Below, piece by piece: positions 1 to 10,848 of a stretch of 64,000 nucleotides of DNA (within the stretch, counting starts at the first letter, position 1; each line of letters starts with the position of its first letter). This stretch comes from Siphonodentalium dalli (Eukaryota > Mollusca > Scaphopoda > Gadilida > Siphonodentaliidae): positions 211,997,982 through 212,061,981 of the forward strand of contig CP136063.1 of NCBI GenBank assembly GCA_032622095.1. Reading direction: 5' to 3'. A program made the position numbers and the translations under genes. The notes under the pieces were generated by a model that was not told the DNA's origin, did not search any database, and saw only the letters and a list, made by a program, of their open reading frames with translations.

Positions 1-207
1 AGATGCTTCAAAAATGGCACGCAGTCAGCAAAAAAAATAGATGTTCCACATTAACAATTTTGGATTTTAATACAGAATCTTGAATTATTTAAAAGCAGAC
101 TGTCCACATGTTATCTGTAGAATTGTAGCTCATATATATCAAGACTAAACACGCTGAATGAATATTCTAGCTTCACAGACGACCATGATGATGCAAATGC
201 TTGTGTA

Positions 208-463
208 TACAGTAATGCCCTAATTAATCAACTCCCTAACCACAGCAGAATTATGGGTAACTTTTCAGGATTTGGTCGGAAATATGGCTTGTTGCCATTC
301 ATCGGAAAGCTCTCCTAGAAATATGGCTTCTTGCCATTCATCAGAAAGCTCTCTGCGAGAGCTTTCCAATAAATAGCAACAAGCCATATTTCCGACTAAA
401 TCCTGAAAAGTTACCCATAATTCTGCTGTGGTTAGGGAGTCAATTAATTAGGGCATTACTGTA
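208..463. repeat. foldback element, family 1, copy 1
   Basis: Long inverted repeat. The left arm begins TACAGTAATGCCCTAATTAA at 208 and the right arm ends with its complement at 463. The arms match for about 90 bases, through the stretch containing CCACAGCAGAATTATGGG, and the loop is short. A second, shorter member lies at 59510-59669. The structure fits a non-autonomous foldback or MITE. No ORF or clear target duplication was seen. Confidence 0.8.
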
Positions 464-2869
464 GTAGTGATTACCAGTCAACATAGAACATTACTTGACC
501 CAGATAATGATGATTTAATTTTAAATTAATACGATATCCATTATTATGAAGATTTTAATTTTGATTACTTATTATATACTAGAGGTTCCAATTTCATCAC
601 TTTCACATAAATGCAGAAGTTATCACATTGTGACAATTGTATACCATTGTGAATTTTAAGAACCACTAAATTTGTTATTTTGTATTAAACTTAAACTGCC
701 GGTATGGGCCTAAATGAATGGTCAACACTTGGGATTTGTTCGACTACATGTATATTTTATATCTATAGTTGCTCTATATATATAGTGAATTTATATGATG
801 ATGAAGATGATAAAGTGGAGACGATGGTGAAGATGAGTTTATAGATAAAAACAAAAGGATTCCAATATACTTTTATATTGCCAAGCTAAATTTTACATGT
901 CTATGCTCACCATTATGGCATATCTGACATCAATGAATCAAGATAATTATTTCATTGTGTCAATAGTTGCGACTGGATCTGGACACTATATTTTTGAGTC
1001 AGTCATATGACAACAAAGGGTGAGTTAATGAACCCCAAGCACACAAGTCCCTCACATAAAAGTCATATCTCTAACTGTATATATGACTACAAGTCTAAAA
1101 TAATTCAGGAACAATCAAAGTAAACTGTTAGAAGTTTTTGACAAAATGTGAATGATATTTACGAGGATGTGCAATGATCTCTGTATGAGAACATATGAAA
1201 CTAACCACAATTTTTGACCCATACTTAGTGTTGATTTGCGAAAATTCCCCCCTGTAATATTATTGAGCCCCCATACTATTATTTATTTTAAAGGAAATTT
1301 CACCCCTGTACTATTATTCCGCCCCTACTATTATTTGGATCCCGAGAGTAGCATATACATTGTAACTGCTTGAAATTTAGCACCAGCTGTCAAAGCCACC
1401 TCGCCTTTTAACGATCGACATGAGGATTTTTGGATCAATTCCAAGTCACCTCGCCATATCGCTTCATGACATGAGGATCTTTCGAGAGCTGTGCCTTGAG
1501 CAGTTTTAATATGAGATTGAGACACAAAAGTACTTTCAACTTTGAATCATCAGATCATGCAACTTGAAAGATCACGGGACCCCAATTTTAAATTTGCATG
1601 GTTGAATGAAGCTATTACTATTAGTCAAAATACATTGTTCTGAACAACAAATCTGGAAAAACAATTGCCATACAGCCTACAGGTACATGCGAGTTCACTT
1701 GTGAGCAAGTCACCCAATTTCGATGCACATTTATTGATTCAAAATTATTTCTGGGTATTCATCTCTGAACAGACTGAATTTAAAACAACTAATACTAATG
1801 CCGTACGTCAGTTGTCACATTGACATTGTGTAATATATTAATTATTTTGTCGGCAAACACGACGATGATGATGATGATGATGACATTGACTGACTGATGT
1901 TAGACGATAAACGATGATGATAAAAAAAACTTTAAAATTCATGAAATCTCACGCCAAGGTGAAGGTCAATGAGGACTCCAGAGGGGTAATTTAAAAAATG
2001 GGAATATTTGAGCAACTAATACGGAAATTACGATGTTCTGTTCAGTTACTTAGAAGTTAGATTTTCATCAAATTGTTAATAACATACTATCATACTATGA
2101 TACTAGTAAATATGATACTAGCAATATAATTTACCGTTAATTAATATGTTATAGTACTTGCAAGATCTTTCAATGAAATTCCAATTTCCACATCTAAATG
2201 TCCTAAATGATATATCCATGATGAATGATAGTAAATAAAAAATCCGCCCTCGCTTCGGGATGAAGGACGTGTAGCTAATTTCAGGCGGCGCTGGATAGGA
2301 ACATAAATTATAGTCCGGGGAAAATAATAAAATATATAGGCTAGATGATAATGGCATCATGCATAATACTAGTCTATAGTAATCAAATGAAAATGATGTA
2401 AATTATTAATTTAATTATTCAAAATCTAAAGTAAAGTTGGCCTACCTAGTCAAGAATAGTAGCCTACGATTTATGTTGGTGTTTTCAATGAAATTTCACA
2501 ACTTAATGAAAAATAATGAAGTCAAAACATTGCCGCGTTTCCGTTACCACGATTCCGACATGTGGACAGTCTGTAATTACATGAAAATTCCATGATTCCA
2601 ATGGATAAAGAATAGTTTACTTTCCAAGCATTGAGACAAAATGGCGTCACGGTCGAAAAAATGACGCTGCGAAAAAATGACGTTGCACATCGGCACGTGA
2701 TCGCTACATACGCCACGTTACTCTTTATTTGAGTACTTATTAATCAATTGTACTCTTTTATAGTGTAACTAGCAGGGTAGCCCGCCACCGGCGGCTTGTC
2801 CGAAACATGACATTTTTTGTTTTTCAATGAGTTAATTGTGACATTTGTTTATATTTTTTTTTTATTTTT
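464..2869. other. AT-rich stretch, no gene seen
   Basis: No reading frame with convincing coding character. The open frames here are short and hit stops in AT-rich sequence. Contents noted are a GAT-rich microsatellite near 1863-1885 and a twice-repeated TCGAAAAAATGACG-like phrase near 2655-2685. Confidence 0.6.
1863..1885. repeat. (GAT)n microsatellite
   Basis: About seven GAT/ATG trinucleotides in a row. Smaller GATGAT clusters lie nearby at 797-830 and 1910-1920. Confidence 0.85.
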
Positions 2870-3175
2870 AGCTCCACGCGTTTCAATAAGAAAAAATTGT
2901 ACCCGGTAGCTCCACCCGTTTCCGAGATCTGGTCTGCGCATGCGCGAAGCTGGCGTCGCACGGGCTCGGCGACCCGATCAAATTTGTACCCGGCCCAAGA
3001 TACATTCACATAGCAAATTTCAAGTCGATAGCTCCACCCGTTTCAGAGATCTCGTCTGCGCATGCGCTGCACGGGCGTCGCATGGGCTCGGCGACCCGAT
3101 AAAATTTGTACCCGGTGCAAGATACATTCACATAGCAAATTTCAGGTCGATAGCTCCACCCGTTTCCGAGATCTG
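2870..3175. repeat. tandem repeat, 122-bp period
   Basis: The phrase AGCTCCACCCGTTTC recurs at 2908, 3030 and 3152, exactly 122 bases apart, with the intervening sequence (CGCATGCGC, GGGCTCGGCGACCCGAT, TACATTCACATAGC) also repeated. A degenerate start, AGCTCCACGCG, lies at 2870. This gives two full units and partial ends. The sequence is more GC-rich than its surroundings. Open frames on both strands are a by-product of the repeat. Confidence 0.85.
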
Positions 3176-3190
3176 CCTTTCTGCATAATA

Positions 3191-3800
3191 TTTCGAGCGA
3201 TAACATTGCATTGAAATGTCAGACTCCCATCGTGAACCTCAACACGAAGTAAACACGTGTTTCGAGCGATAACATTGCATTGAAATGACTCCCATCGTGA
3301 ACCTCAAGACGACGTAAAACACGTGTTGCGTTCTAGGAAATGCACTCAATGCAGATGCTAATTGAGTTCGTATATATATATATAATGACGTTATTAACCC
3401 CGGCCGTGCCGTTTGAGCTGATTTTTATGACTGGGAGTGGAGTACGGGTGCTCGGAGCTTCTGGAAAACGCGTGGACGACATCGTACGTGCTATTTTACC
3501 ATTAGATAGGAAGTTTGAGCTCAATCTGTCCAGACGTTCCCGTCCTAATGTACTATTTCGAGCGATAACAATTGTCAGACTCCCATCGTGAACCTCAACA
3601 CGAAGTAAACACGTGTTTCGAGCGATAACATTGCATTGAAGTCAGACTCCCATCGTGGACCCCCAAGACGACGAAAACACGTGTTTGTTCCGGTATAACT
3701 TTGGAGACTCTGACTTCATATATATATATAATGACGTTATTAACCCCGGCCGTACCGTTTGAGCTGATTTCGATGACTGGGAGTGGATAAAGGGTGCTCA
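3191..3800. repeat. nested direct duplication (units of about 69 bp and 350 bp)
   Basis: TTTCGAGCGATAACA starts at 3191, 3260, 3556 and 3616, giving two pairs of units of 60-69 bp. Each pair is followed, after an AT microsatellite, by the same phrase ATGACGTTATTAACCCCGG (3384 and 3731) and GACTGGGAGTGGA. The whole block of about 350 bp has therefore been duplicated. No gene is evident. Confidence 0.8.
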
Positions 3801-3900
3801 GAGCTTCTCGAAAACACGATTACGGCGGTGTCGGTGGGATTTTACACTTACATACGAAATTTGATCTCAATCTGTACACGCGTTTTGGATTCTATGAAGT

Positions 3901-3931
3901 ACACACACACATATATACACACATATATACG
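3901..3931. repeat. CA/TA microsatellite
   Basis: Alternating ACACAC and ATATAT dinucleotides. Confidence 0.7.
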
Positions 3932-4064
3932 AAGTCTCAAAATATATAGTATAGATTAGTTGTCGCGCGCCATACGTCTTGTGGCATTTCTACACAATGG
4001 ATGTGTAAATACGATATCTACAAAATAATAGAGTAGACGTTTCTACTCTTTATTTATTTCCGTG

Positions 4065-4231
4065 TAACTGCTATAAATGACACAAAGACAACAAATGAAC
4101 CAGATGCGGTAGAGAAACGTGATGAACATGAACCGAAGGAGAGAAAAGCCTTCACAAAGAAACTCAAGAAGTTCTACAAGAGCTGCAAACTCCAGACTAA
4201 ACGAGGGCTCCGTATTCTCACCTTCCTGTGA
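4065..4231 (+). pseudogene. family B type 1, copy 1: 3' fragment of exon 2
   Basis: This is the last part of exon 2 of the short gene found complete at 10849-12268. It enters at the codons for TAINDTKTTNEP and runs in frame to TGA at 4229-4231, ending in the basic stretch KKLKKFYKSCK. It lacks three codons (EKY) present in the other copies and has no 5' part. The 3' flank is also conserved, with AATAAA at 4375. It is read as a 5'-truncated duplicate. The function of the family is unknown. Confidence 0.8.
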
Positions 4232-4374
4232 TGCACCATTATCCCCTCACATTGCTGTTTTCTCATCACGTGACCATTATTGTACAATTATTGTATATAA
4301 ATAATATGAAATTGTATATACCAATCAAAATTGTACAGCATTATATCGTTGTTGAGTTTGTTTAGTTTTGTTTC

Positions 4375-4380
4375 AATAAA
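4375..4380 (+). promoter_or_regulatory. poly(A) signal AATAAA, family B copy 1
   Basis: AATAAA lies about 145 bases after the stop codon, in a 3' flank shared with the copies at 6891, 12412 and 56952. This conservation suggests the 3' ends of real transcripts. Confidence 0.6.
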
Positions 4381-4489
4381 TATTATTTTTGTTTTTAACC
4401 CTTTCTGAATTGTCTATCTATTGGAACATACGCGAACCGGGTTCGTAAAAGGTTGGGTGGCTTATTTTGTACTGACCAAGAATATTGCA

Positions 4490-4905
4490 TAATTATGCTT
4501 ATTAATCTATGTCTTAAACATTTGAACTAGTTGTTTACATATATGATATATGACATCTGTTTATAAAGTGTTCGGATGCGATTCTGTTTGCCAGATAGAC
4601 AGAAAACATCCACATACATATTCCATACAATTTTACTTTGTTTTCTTTGAACCAAAACAAGGCCAGAAAGTCGAAAATGGTATCACTCATAAAACAAATT
4701 ATTGGACCAAACTCAGATTAAATTTGTACACATAGACCACACACATGTCACCTTTAATTCCGAACTTCCGAGCCAAAAAGTGCAAAAATAATTTGACTAA
4801 AACATATTCGAACTTGACATGTATTTTTACTGAGAAACACACATACCGACTTCAGTTCCGATAAAATAATCCAAAACGTTATGCCGTGATCGGTCGGATC
4901 GGGGG
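4490..4905. repeat. mosaic block P, copy 1
   Basis: This block starts near TTATGCTTATTAATCTATGTC and ends near CCGTGATCGGTCGG. It recurs, whole or in part, at 7060-7323, 8179-8352, 12560-12878, 38270-38730 and 57605-58050. No consistent ORF survives across copies. The block sits between family B copies and probably belongs to the ancestral duplicated unit. Confidence 0.75.
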
Positions 4906-5265
4906 GTCCATCTGCAACTGGGGGTTGCATTATTTTATGAGTCGCTATCGCAATAATATATATTTATTTTATTACCCTGTATGTATGCATGTTCCCAGAG
5001 TAGATTCATAACATAGCATATATGCATGCTGGTAATTAAAGGACGGGACTTTTTTGTTGTTGTTGTTTTTTTTATAATTTGTCACAATGGATGCCTTTCG
5101 GTTCTGCGCCCGATGATAGAAATATTCCTTTTTATCATTACCGCTCGATAATCTAGTAGCTAAACGCATCATTTGTGCGATGCCGCTAAATTAACAGTGT
5201 TCACCAATCACCAGTGGTACCGTTGTGTGTAATTCGGACATAACACACCTTTAAGCGATGCCGCC

Positions 5266-6747
5266 ATGGTTGTTTTGATTGCAAGTCGGCTTCTCTTAGT
5301 CGGGTTGTTTGTCGTCAAACATTCTGACGATAATTCAGGTGATGGGCGATCAACGGCAATCACTCTGTAAAAACAGACCCCTACCAGGATATATATATAG
5401 GGATAAATGTGCTGCTCGACATTCAGAACATCCCTAAGAACACATGCACTTTCATTATTCAGAAAACTTTTAGTCGAGGAACTGTACCGTTAAATATTAG
5501 GTAAGTTTCTATCTATTGAAATTGAGCTTGGTGCATCGGCATTTATGTAACTAATTTGATATATTCCCCGAAATATTCTGTACAGATTCATTCCGGGATA
5601 TAAATAAACTTTAATTCAGCCAGGGAGTACAGTAATCAAGAGCTTCAACCAAAATGTGAGAATTTTATTTTATATAGAACAATTCACTTTAATAGAAACA
5701 CTATACATTCCTATACTGGAGATGTTTCCAGACCTCCCGTAACAATTAACAGCAACAATATAAATCAACAATGTGTTCTCCTCATCGTGTAATCTGGACC
5801 ATTAAATACCAAAGAATATAATTTTGTTATTGAAAAAATAACAAAATAATTTGTGGTGTCCCTCTAAAATATCCAAATTCTATGAAATAAATGCATAAAC
5901 AATTCAACATCGAGTATAATAGATATATGTACTAAATCTCCCATTGGGTTACGAAAGAATGTATTAGACAACTATTCACCTGGAGTCGTGTTCAGGAAAA
6001 TGAGCAGATGACAGTACGAATAAAATATAACACATGACGACTGCAGAAGATCGAATCGCATGCAAACGTTCTGAGAAATGTTCAGATATAGTTCAACAAG
6101 TTCAACTAACGCCCTATCTGAGCACTCCATATAAGGGGCTATGGGAGTTACGAGCCAGTGAATATTTAGTATCGAAATGGTTAAGCAGCGTATACTGGAG
6201 TGTAAGAATTCAACGTTAACAATAATTTGTTCAATGTTTTCATGATTTTGTTCTTAATTTCAGGCCACAAAATGCAGCGAGTTGAAACACCCATGTCTAC
6301 AAAACAAGGGACAGCAGTGTCGTCATCTGGAGCATGAACGGAGATGATAGTCTAGAGACACAGTATCTCCGTAACATAGGAAACACGATACACGACACAT
6401 CGACAGAATTCGCACTAAATGCCACGTTCACGTGCAAAACACCAGGATACGCCAAGACCGGTAACTCTAAACGAGCGTCTCCAAGAGAGCTGCTGTTCAG
6501 AAACCGACTTGTGACTACGGGAGTGACAAGACATATCTCCACTCCCAAGAACTGCGTGTCCATGCCCAACCTAACTGCTATAAATGACACAAAGACAACA
6601 AATGAACCAGAGGCGGTAGAGAAACGTGATGAACATGAGAAGTACGAACCGAAGGAGAGAAAAGCCTTCACAAAGAAACTCAAGAAGTTCTACAAGAGCT
6701 GCAAACTCCAGACTAAACGAGGGCTGCGTATTCTCACCTTCATGTGA
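5266..6747 (+). pseudogene. family B type 1, copy 2: two exons, frameshifted exon 2
   Basis: Exon 1 is read at 5266-5338, with an ATG in GCCGCCATGG and a hydrophobic stretch, ending TCAG before GTGATG. Exon 2 starts after TTTCAG at 6264 and ends at TGA 6747. The phases agree (one base left over, then GC). Exon 2 lacks one G that copies 4 and 5 have (GAGTTGAAAC against GAGTTGGAAAC), so the spliced frame meets a stop just before the second half. The VVIW motif is present in the DNA but out of frame. An internal ATG at 6334 opens the last 137 codons. This copy has no SINE in its intron and so shows the empty site for the insertions at 9357, 11482 and 56022. Confidence 0.65.
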
Positions 6748-6890
6748 GGCACCATTATCCTCTCACACTGCTGTTTTCTCATCACGTGACCATTATTGTA
6801 CAATTGTTGTATATAAATAATATGAAATTGTATATAGCAATCCAAATTGTACAGCATTATATCGTTGTTGAATTTGTTTAGTTTTGTTTC

Positions 6891-6896
6891 AATAAA
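6891..6896 (+). promoter_or_regulatory. poly(A) signal AATAAA, family B copy 2
   Basis: Conserved position about 145 bases after the stop, as in the other type 1 copies. Confidence 0.6.
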
Positions 6897-7059
6897 TATT
6901 ATTTTTGTTTTCAACCCTTTCTGAATTGTCTATCTATTGGAACATACGCGAACCGGGTTCGTAAAATGTGGGGTGGATTAATTATTTTGTACTGACCAAG
7001 AATATTGCATAATTACAGGGGGGGGGGGGTGAAAAAATACATATTCCATAAAATTTTAC

Positions 7060-7323
7060 TATGTTTCTTTGAACCAACACAAGGCCAGATAGTCGAAAAT
7101 GGTATCACTCATGAAACAAATTATTGGACCAAACTAAGATTAAATTTTGATACATAGACCACACACATGTCACCTTTAATTCCGAACTTACGAGCCAAAA
7201 AGTGCAAATATAATTTGACTAAAACATATTCGAACTTAATTGACATGTATTTTTACTGAGAAACACACATACCGACTTAATTTCCGATAAAATAATCCAA
7301 AACGTTATGCCGTGATCGGTCGT
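7060..7323. repeat. mosaic block P, copy 2 (partial)
   Basis: It matches the P block at 4490 from the CACAAGGCCAGA-like region to the GATCGGTCG end. A 24-base G run at the right edge joins it to the sequence that normally precedes exon 1 of family B. Confidence 0.65.
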
Positions 7324-7347
7324 GGGGGGGGGGGGGGGGGGGGGGGG
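7324..7347. repeat. 24-base poly(G) tract
   Basis: Uninterrupted G run at the junction between block P and the TCCATCTGCAACTGG block. Shorter runs mark equivalent junctions at 8356-8375 and 10485-10496. Runs at 7018-7029, 12539-12552 and 57079-57090 follow the 3' flanks of family B copies. The length is likely unstable and the base count uncertain. Confidence 0.85.
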
Positions 7348-7705
7348 TCCATCTGCAACTGGAGGTTGCATGATTTTTATGAGTCGCTCTCGCTATAATA
7401 TATATTTATTTGATTACCCTGTATGTATGCATGTTCCCATAGTAGATTCATAACATAGCATATATGCTGGTAATTAAAGGAGGGGACTTTTTTTTCTTTT
7501 TTTTAATAATTTGTCACAATGCCTTTCGGTTCTGCGCCCGATGATAGAAATATTACTTTTTTATCATGAAATGAGTGGTTCGGGGGGCTAGCCCGGGATT
7601 GTCGGAAGCACCGAATAATCCTCCCCTTAATCCCTCATGTTGTTGCCTTTATTGGTGAATAAAAATTTTTTTTTTTTAAAAAGGTAAGCATTTTTATGAT
7701 TGATT

Positions 7706-8197
7706 TTATTTCTTCTTTTTTCTTTTCTTTTTAGGGTTTCGTTTCTCCGTTGATGACTGTGGAGATGGAGGAGATTCCTGTTGTTGTTGTATGAAGAGTT
7801 GGAGTGTTCTTACGTTCCGATCATGGATTCTTTGGGTTTCAGCAATTGTCTCCTCCACAGAGCGAGTGTCGATGTTGTTGTTGTTGGTGCTGGTGGAGCT
7901 GGGGGACACCGGGATGTGTTGGTAATCCGGTGTCCAAGGTGTATAACTATCCAGTTCCACGTCGAAGCTGGCGGCAGGAACATCTGGGGTGGTATCCACG
8001 TCCCTGTCTCCGCAAGCCTCGACGACGACAGCAGGGACCTCCGGCAGATCCACGGAGTCCCTGCTAGCTGGTACTATGTCGTCAGTCTCCATGCAGGTCG
8101 AGTCGTCTGTGCGTCTCTCAGACAACTTCGACCCGCCGGCTATGACTATAGACGGCTGAACCACAAGGGGAGGGTGCATAGACCACACACATGTCAC
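7706..8197 (-). CDS. family A protein, inverted copy (Gln-rich, lysine tail)
   Basis: A 163-codon open frame on the minus strand. The middle is acidic and rich in D, E, V and P. Then come an N/S/T-rich linker (NNNNID), a helix-prone stretch ending LQLFIQQQQE, and the tail SSTEKRNPKKKRKKKK. The tail matches that of the three array ORFs at 40123, 44486 and 48822 (SSTEKPNSKKKRKKKK), so all are one family. The 3' flank is shared too (AATAAAGGCAA, then CTTCCGACAATCCCGGG). The lysine tail could act as a nuclear localisation signal; this is inference. The segment 7562-8178 interrupts sequence continuous in other copies, so it is an inverted insertion. The first codons overlap block P and the real start is uncertain. 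The product is not recognised. Confidence 0.5.
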   Translation of the reverse strand: MTCVWSMHPPLVVQPSIVIAGGSKLSERRTDDSTCMETDDIVPASRDSVDLPEVPAVVVEACGDRDVDTTPDVPAASFDVELDSYTPWTPDYQHIPVSPSSTSTNNNNIDTRSVEETIAETQRIHDRNVRTLQLFIQQQQESPPSPQSSTEKRNPKKKRKKKK

Positions 8198-8352
8198 CTT
8201 TAATTCCGAACTTACGAGCCAAAAAGTGCAAATATAATTTGACTAAAACATATTCGAACTTAATTGACATGTATTTTTACTGAGAAACACATCGCATACC
8301 GACTTAATTTCCGATAAAATAATCCAAAACGTTATGCCGTGATCGGTCGTGT
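8179..8352. repeat. mosaic block P, copy 3 (partial)
   Basis: It resumes at CATAGACCACACACATGTCACC right after the inverted family A segment and ends at a G run at 8356-8375, as in copy 2. Confidence 0.65.
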
Positions 8353-8355
8353 GGA

Positions 8356-8375
8356 GGGGGGGGGGGGGGGGGGGG
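8356..8375. repeat. 20-base poly(G) tract
   Basis: Pure G run at the same block junction as 7324-7347. Confidence 0.85.
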
Positions 8376-8727
8376 TCCATCTGCAACTGGAGGTTGCATG
8401 ATTTTTATGAGTCGCTCTCGCAATAATATATATTTATTTGATTACCCTGTATGTATGCATGTTCCCAGAGTAGATTCATAACATAGCATATATGCTGGTA
8501 ATTAAAGGAGGGGATTTTTTTTGTTTGTTTTTTAATAATTTGTCACAATGCCTTTCGGTTCTGCGCCCGATGATAGAAATATAACTTTTTGTATCATTAC
8601 CGCTATAGATTGTTCTAATAGCTAAGCGCATCCTTTGTGCAATGCCGCGAAATTAACAGTGTTCACCAACCACCAGTGGTACCGTTGTGTGTAATTCGGA
8701 CATAACACACCTTTAAGCGATGCCGCC

Positions 8728-9610
8728 ATGGTTGTTTTGATTGCAAGTCGGCTTCTCTTCTCAGTCGGGTTGTTTGTCGTCAAACATTCTGACCAGAATT
8801 CAGGTGAGGGCGATCAACGGCAATCACTCTGTAAAAACAGACCCCTACCAGGATATATATATATAGGGGTAAATGTGCTGCTCGACATTCAGAACATCCA
8901 TAAGAACACAGGCACTTTCATTATTCAGAAAACGTTTAGTCGAGGAACTGTACCGTTAAATATTAGGTAAGTTTCTATCTATTGAAATTGAGCTTGGTGC
9001 ATCGGCATTTATGTAACTAATTTGATCTATTCCCAGAGATAAATAAACTTTAATTGAGACAGGGAGTACATTAATCAAGAGCTTCAACCCCAATGTGAGA
9101 TTTTTATTATTATATAGAACAATTCACTTTAATAGAAACACTATAAAATCCTATACTGGAGATGTTTCCAGACCTCCCGTAACAATTAACAACAACAGTC
9201 CGCCGTTCAGGAAAATGAGCAGATGACAGTACGAATAAAATATAACACATGACGACTGCAGAAGATCGAATCGCATGCAAACATTCTGAGAAATGTTCAG
9301 ATATAGTTCAACAAGTTCAACTAACGCCCTATCTGAGCACTCCATAACGGGCTATGCTTGATTGATTGATTGGGGTTTATTGTCGCTTTAGCCACCAAGG
9401 CCATATCACGACATTGCCAGTTTTAGTGGTGGAGGAAATCCGCACACTTGCGAATAATCTAACAGTGATTTCAATGGCTGATAAACTCGTCAACCATGTG
9501 CGGCAAACCACCGGCCATCGGCGAGTAACATAACGGGCTATGGGAATTACGAGCCAGTGAATATTTAGTATCGAAATGGTCAAGCAGCGTATACTGGAGA
9601 GTAAGAATTC
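8728..9610 (+). pseudogene. family B type 1, copy 3: exon 1 and intron, exon 2 lost
   Basis: Exon 1 is read at 8728-8803: ATG in a GCCGCCATGG context, start MVVLIASRLLFSVG, a hydrophobic N-terminus like a signal peptide or anchor, ending TCAG before GTGAGG, a good donor. The intron is recognisable up to TTCAACGTTAACAA near 9620. There it joins GTTATGCCGTGATCGG of block P, and exon 2 is gone. A one-base deletion after the donor lets the unspliced frame stay open to TAA at 8968, inside the alternative donor ATTAGGTAAGT. A SINE-like insertion sits in the intron. This copy is probably dead. Confidence 0.6.
9357..9529 (-). mobile_element. SINE-like retroposon, copy 1
   Basis: This insert of about 173 bp is flanked by the 13-base direct repeat ATAACGGGCTATG (9344-9356 and 9530-9542). 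It ends, read on the minus strand, in an (AATC)n tail. Copy 2 of the same intron (near 6130) lacks the insert and has a single version of the target. The minus-strand 3' part (GCGACAATAAACCCC then AATC repeats) looks like SINE or LINE tails common in invertebrates. The exact family is unverified. Confidence 0.75.
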
Positions 9611-9680
9611 AACGTTAACAACTTGTTATGCCGTGATCGGTCGGAAACCAAAATGTTAACGGACGGACATAAAATAATAT

Positions 9681-10080
9681 ATATACGACCGTTCTTTTCA
9701 AACCAGTGGATGTAATTTGGGCTATAAAACTGTCTGACCCTTTCTTGGCGATCTCCTTACAATCTGACATTCTGTATAGGAACTCCTATTGCGTGGCCTA
9801 CTACTTGGCTTGCATCTAAATAGCTCCCCACCATACATGCTCCGCGAATTTGCCATGCTTTTAAAGCGTCTTTTAAAGGTCTCTGTTTTGTGAGACCAGT
9901 TTAGTCTGGTTATCGCACGTGAAAGCGCGTGTTTTATGTATCTCTCCGATATGATCAAAACTATATTTGATCGAAGAATTGTATTGAGTGCATACACGTT
10001 GTTCCTATATATAGCTACTTGCATGGTGGCAGCTTTTACGACGACGGCCTCTTTCACGTGCAACAATTTTCCCCCGACCC
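9681..10080. repeat. mosaic block Q, copy 1
   Basis: This block runs from ACGACCGTTCTTTTCAAACC to CCTCTTTCACGTGCAACAA. Other copies are at 18869-19300, 38731-39180 and (cut short) 58061-58350. A diverged form begins each 4.35-kb array unit. The minus strand is partly open (starts MSDCKEIAKKG and MLHVKEA) in several copies, but the frames end differently, so they are not called genes. Confidence 0.8.
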
Positions 10081-10254
10081 CCCCTGTAATTATGCTTATT
10101 AATCTATGTCTTAAACAGTTGAACTAGTTGTTTACATATATATGATATACGACATCGGTTTATAAAGTGTTCGGTTGCGATCATATCGGAGAGATACATA
10201 AAACACGCGCTGTCACGTGCGATAACCAGACTAAACTGGTCTCACAAAACAGAG
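9881..10254. repeat. inverted repeat, 76-base arms, copy 1
   Basis: The arm at 9881-9956 (CTCTGTTTTGTGAGACC to ATATGATC) is repeated as its complement at 10179-10254. The loop is about 220 bases. The same arrangement is kept at 19112-19486. Each arm also contains the small hairpin GGTCTC...GAGACC. Confidence 0.85.
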
Positions 10255-10484
10255 ACGCTCCTGTATTAAAAAAAATACAAACCCAAACCATGACGCAATG
10301 CCTTTCGGACCATGCATGTACGGATGGTGCCTGTTAGAATTATTTCCTGCCACTATTGCCACTAGATCATACCATGAATCTCTACTCTTGATAACGCGTA
10401 CATGTAAAGATCATTCTCCACCCGTTCAAACAATAATATAGTTAACAGTAAGGGAGACCCGCATATGTGTGTGCGTGTGTGTGT

Positions 10485-10496
10485 GGGGGGGGGGGG
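10485..10496. repeat. poly(G) tract after (GT)n
   Basis: Twelve G bases after a GTGTGT run (about 10466-10484), at the same junction class as 7324-7347. Confidence 0.7.
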
Positions 10497-10848
10497 TCCA
10501 TCTGCAACTGGAGGTTGCATGACTTTTATGAGTCGCTCTCGCAATACTATATATTTATTTGATTACCCTGTATGCATGTATGCATGTTCCCAGAGTAGAT
10601 TCATAACATAGCATATATGCTGGTAATTAAAGGAGGGGATTTTTTATTTTTTTTTTAAAATAATTTGTCACAATGCCTTTCGGTTCTGCGCCCGATGATA
10701 GAAATATTCCTTTTTATCATTACCGCTCGATTGTTCTAGTATCTAAGCGCATCCTTTGTGCAATGCCGCGAAATTAACAGTGTTCACCAACCACCAGTGG
10801 TACCGTTGTGTGTAATTCGGACATAACACACCTTTAAGCGATGCCGCC

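Noticed and set aside
6297-6683. Minus-strand frame of 128 codons opposite family B exon 2 (also 11818-12204)
   Set aside because: It is a shadow of the plus-strand exon, which has splice signals, a poly(A) signal and a cross-family conserved motif.
7781-8203. Plus-strand frame of 140 codons opposite the inverted family A ORF
   Set aside because: The minus strand matches the family A tail in three other copies; the plus frame has no such support.
8728-8970. 80-codon single-exon gene
   Set aside because: The frame ends in the GTAAGT of a candidate donor and is open only because of a one-base deletion not shared by copies 2 and 4; it is treated as exon 1 plus intron.
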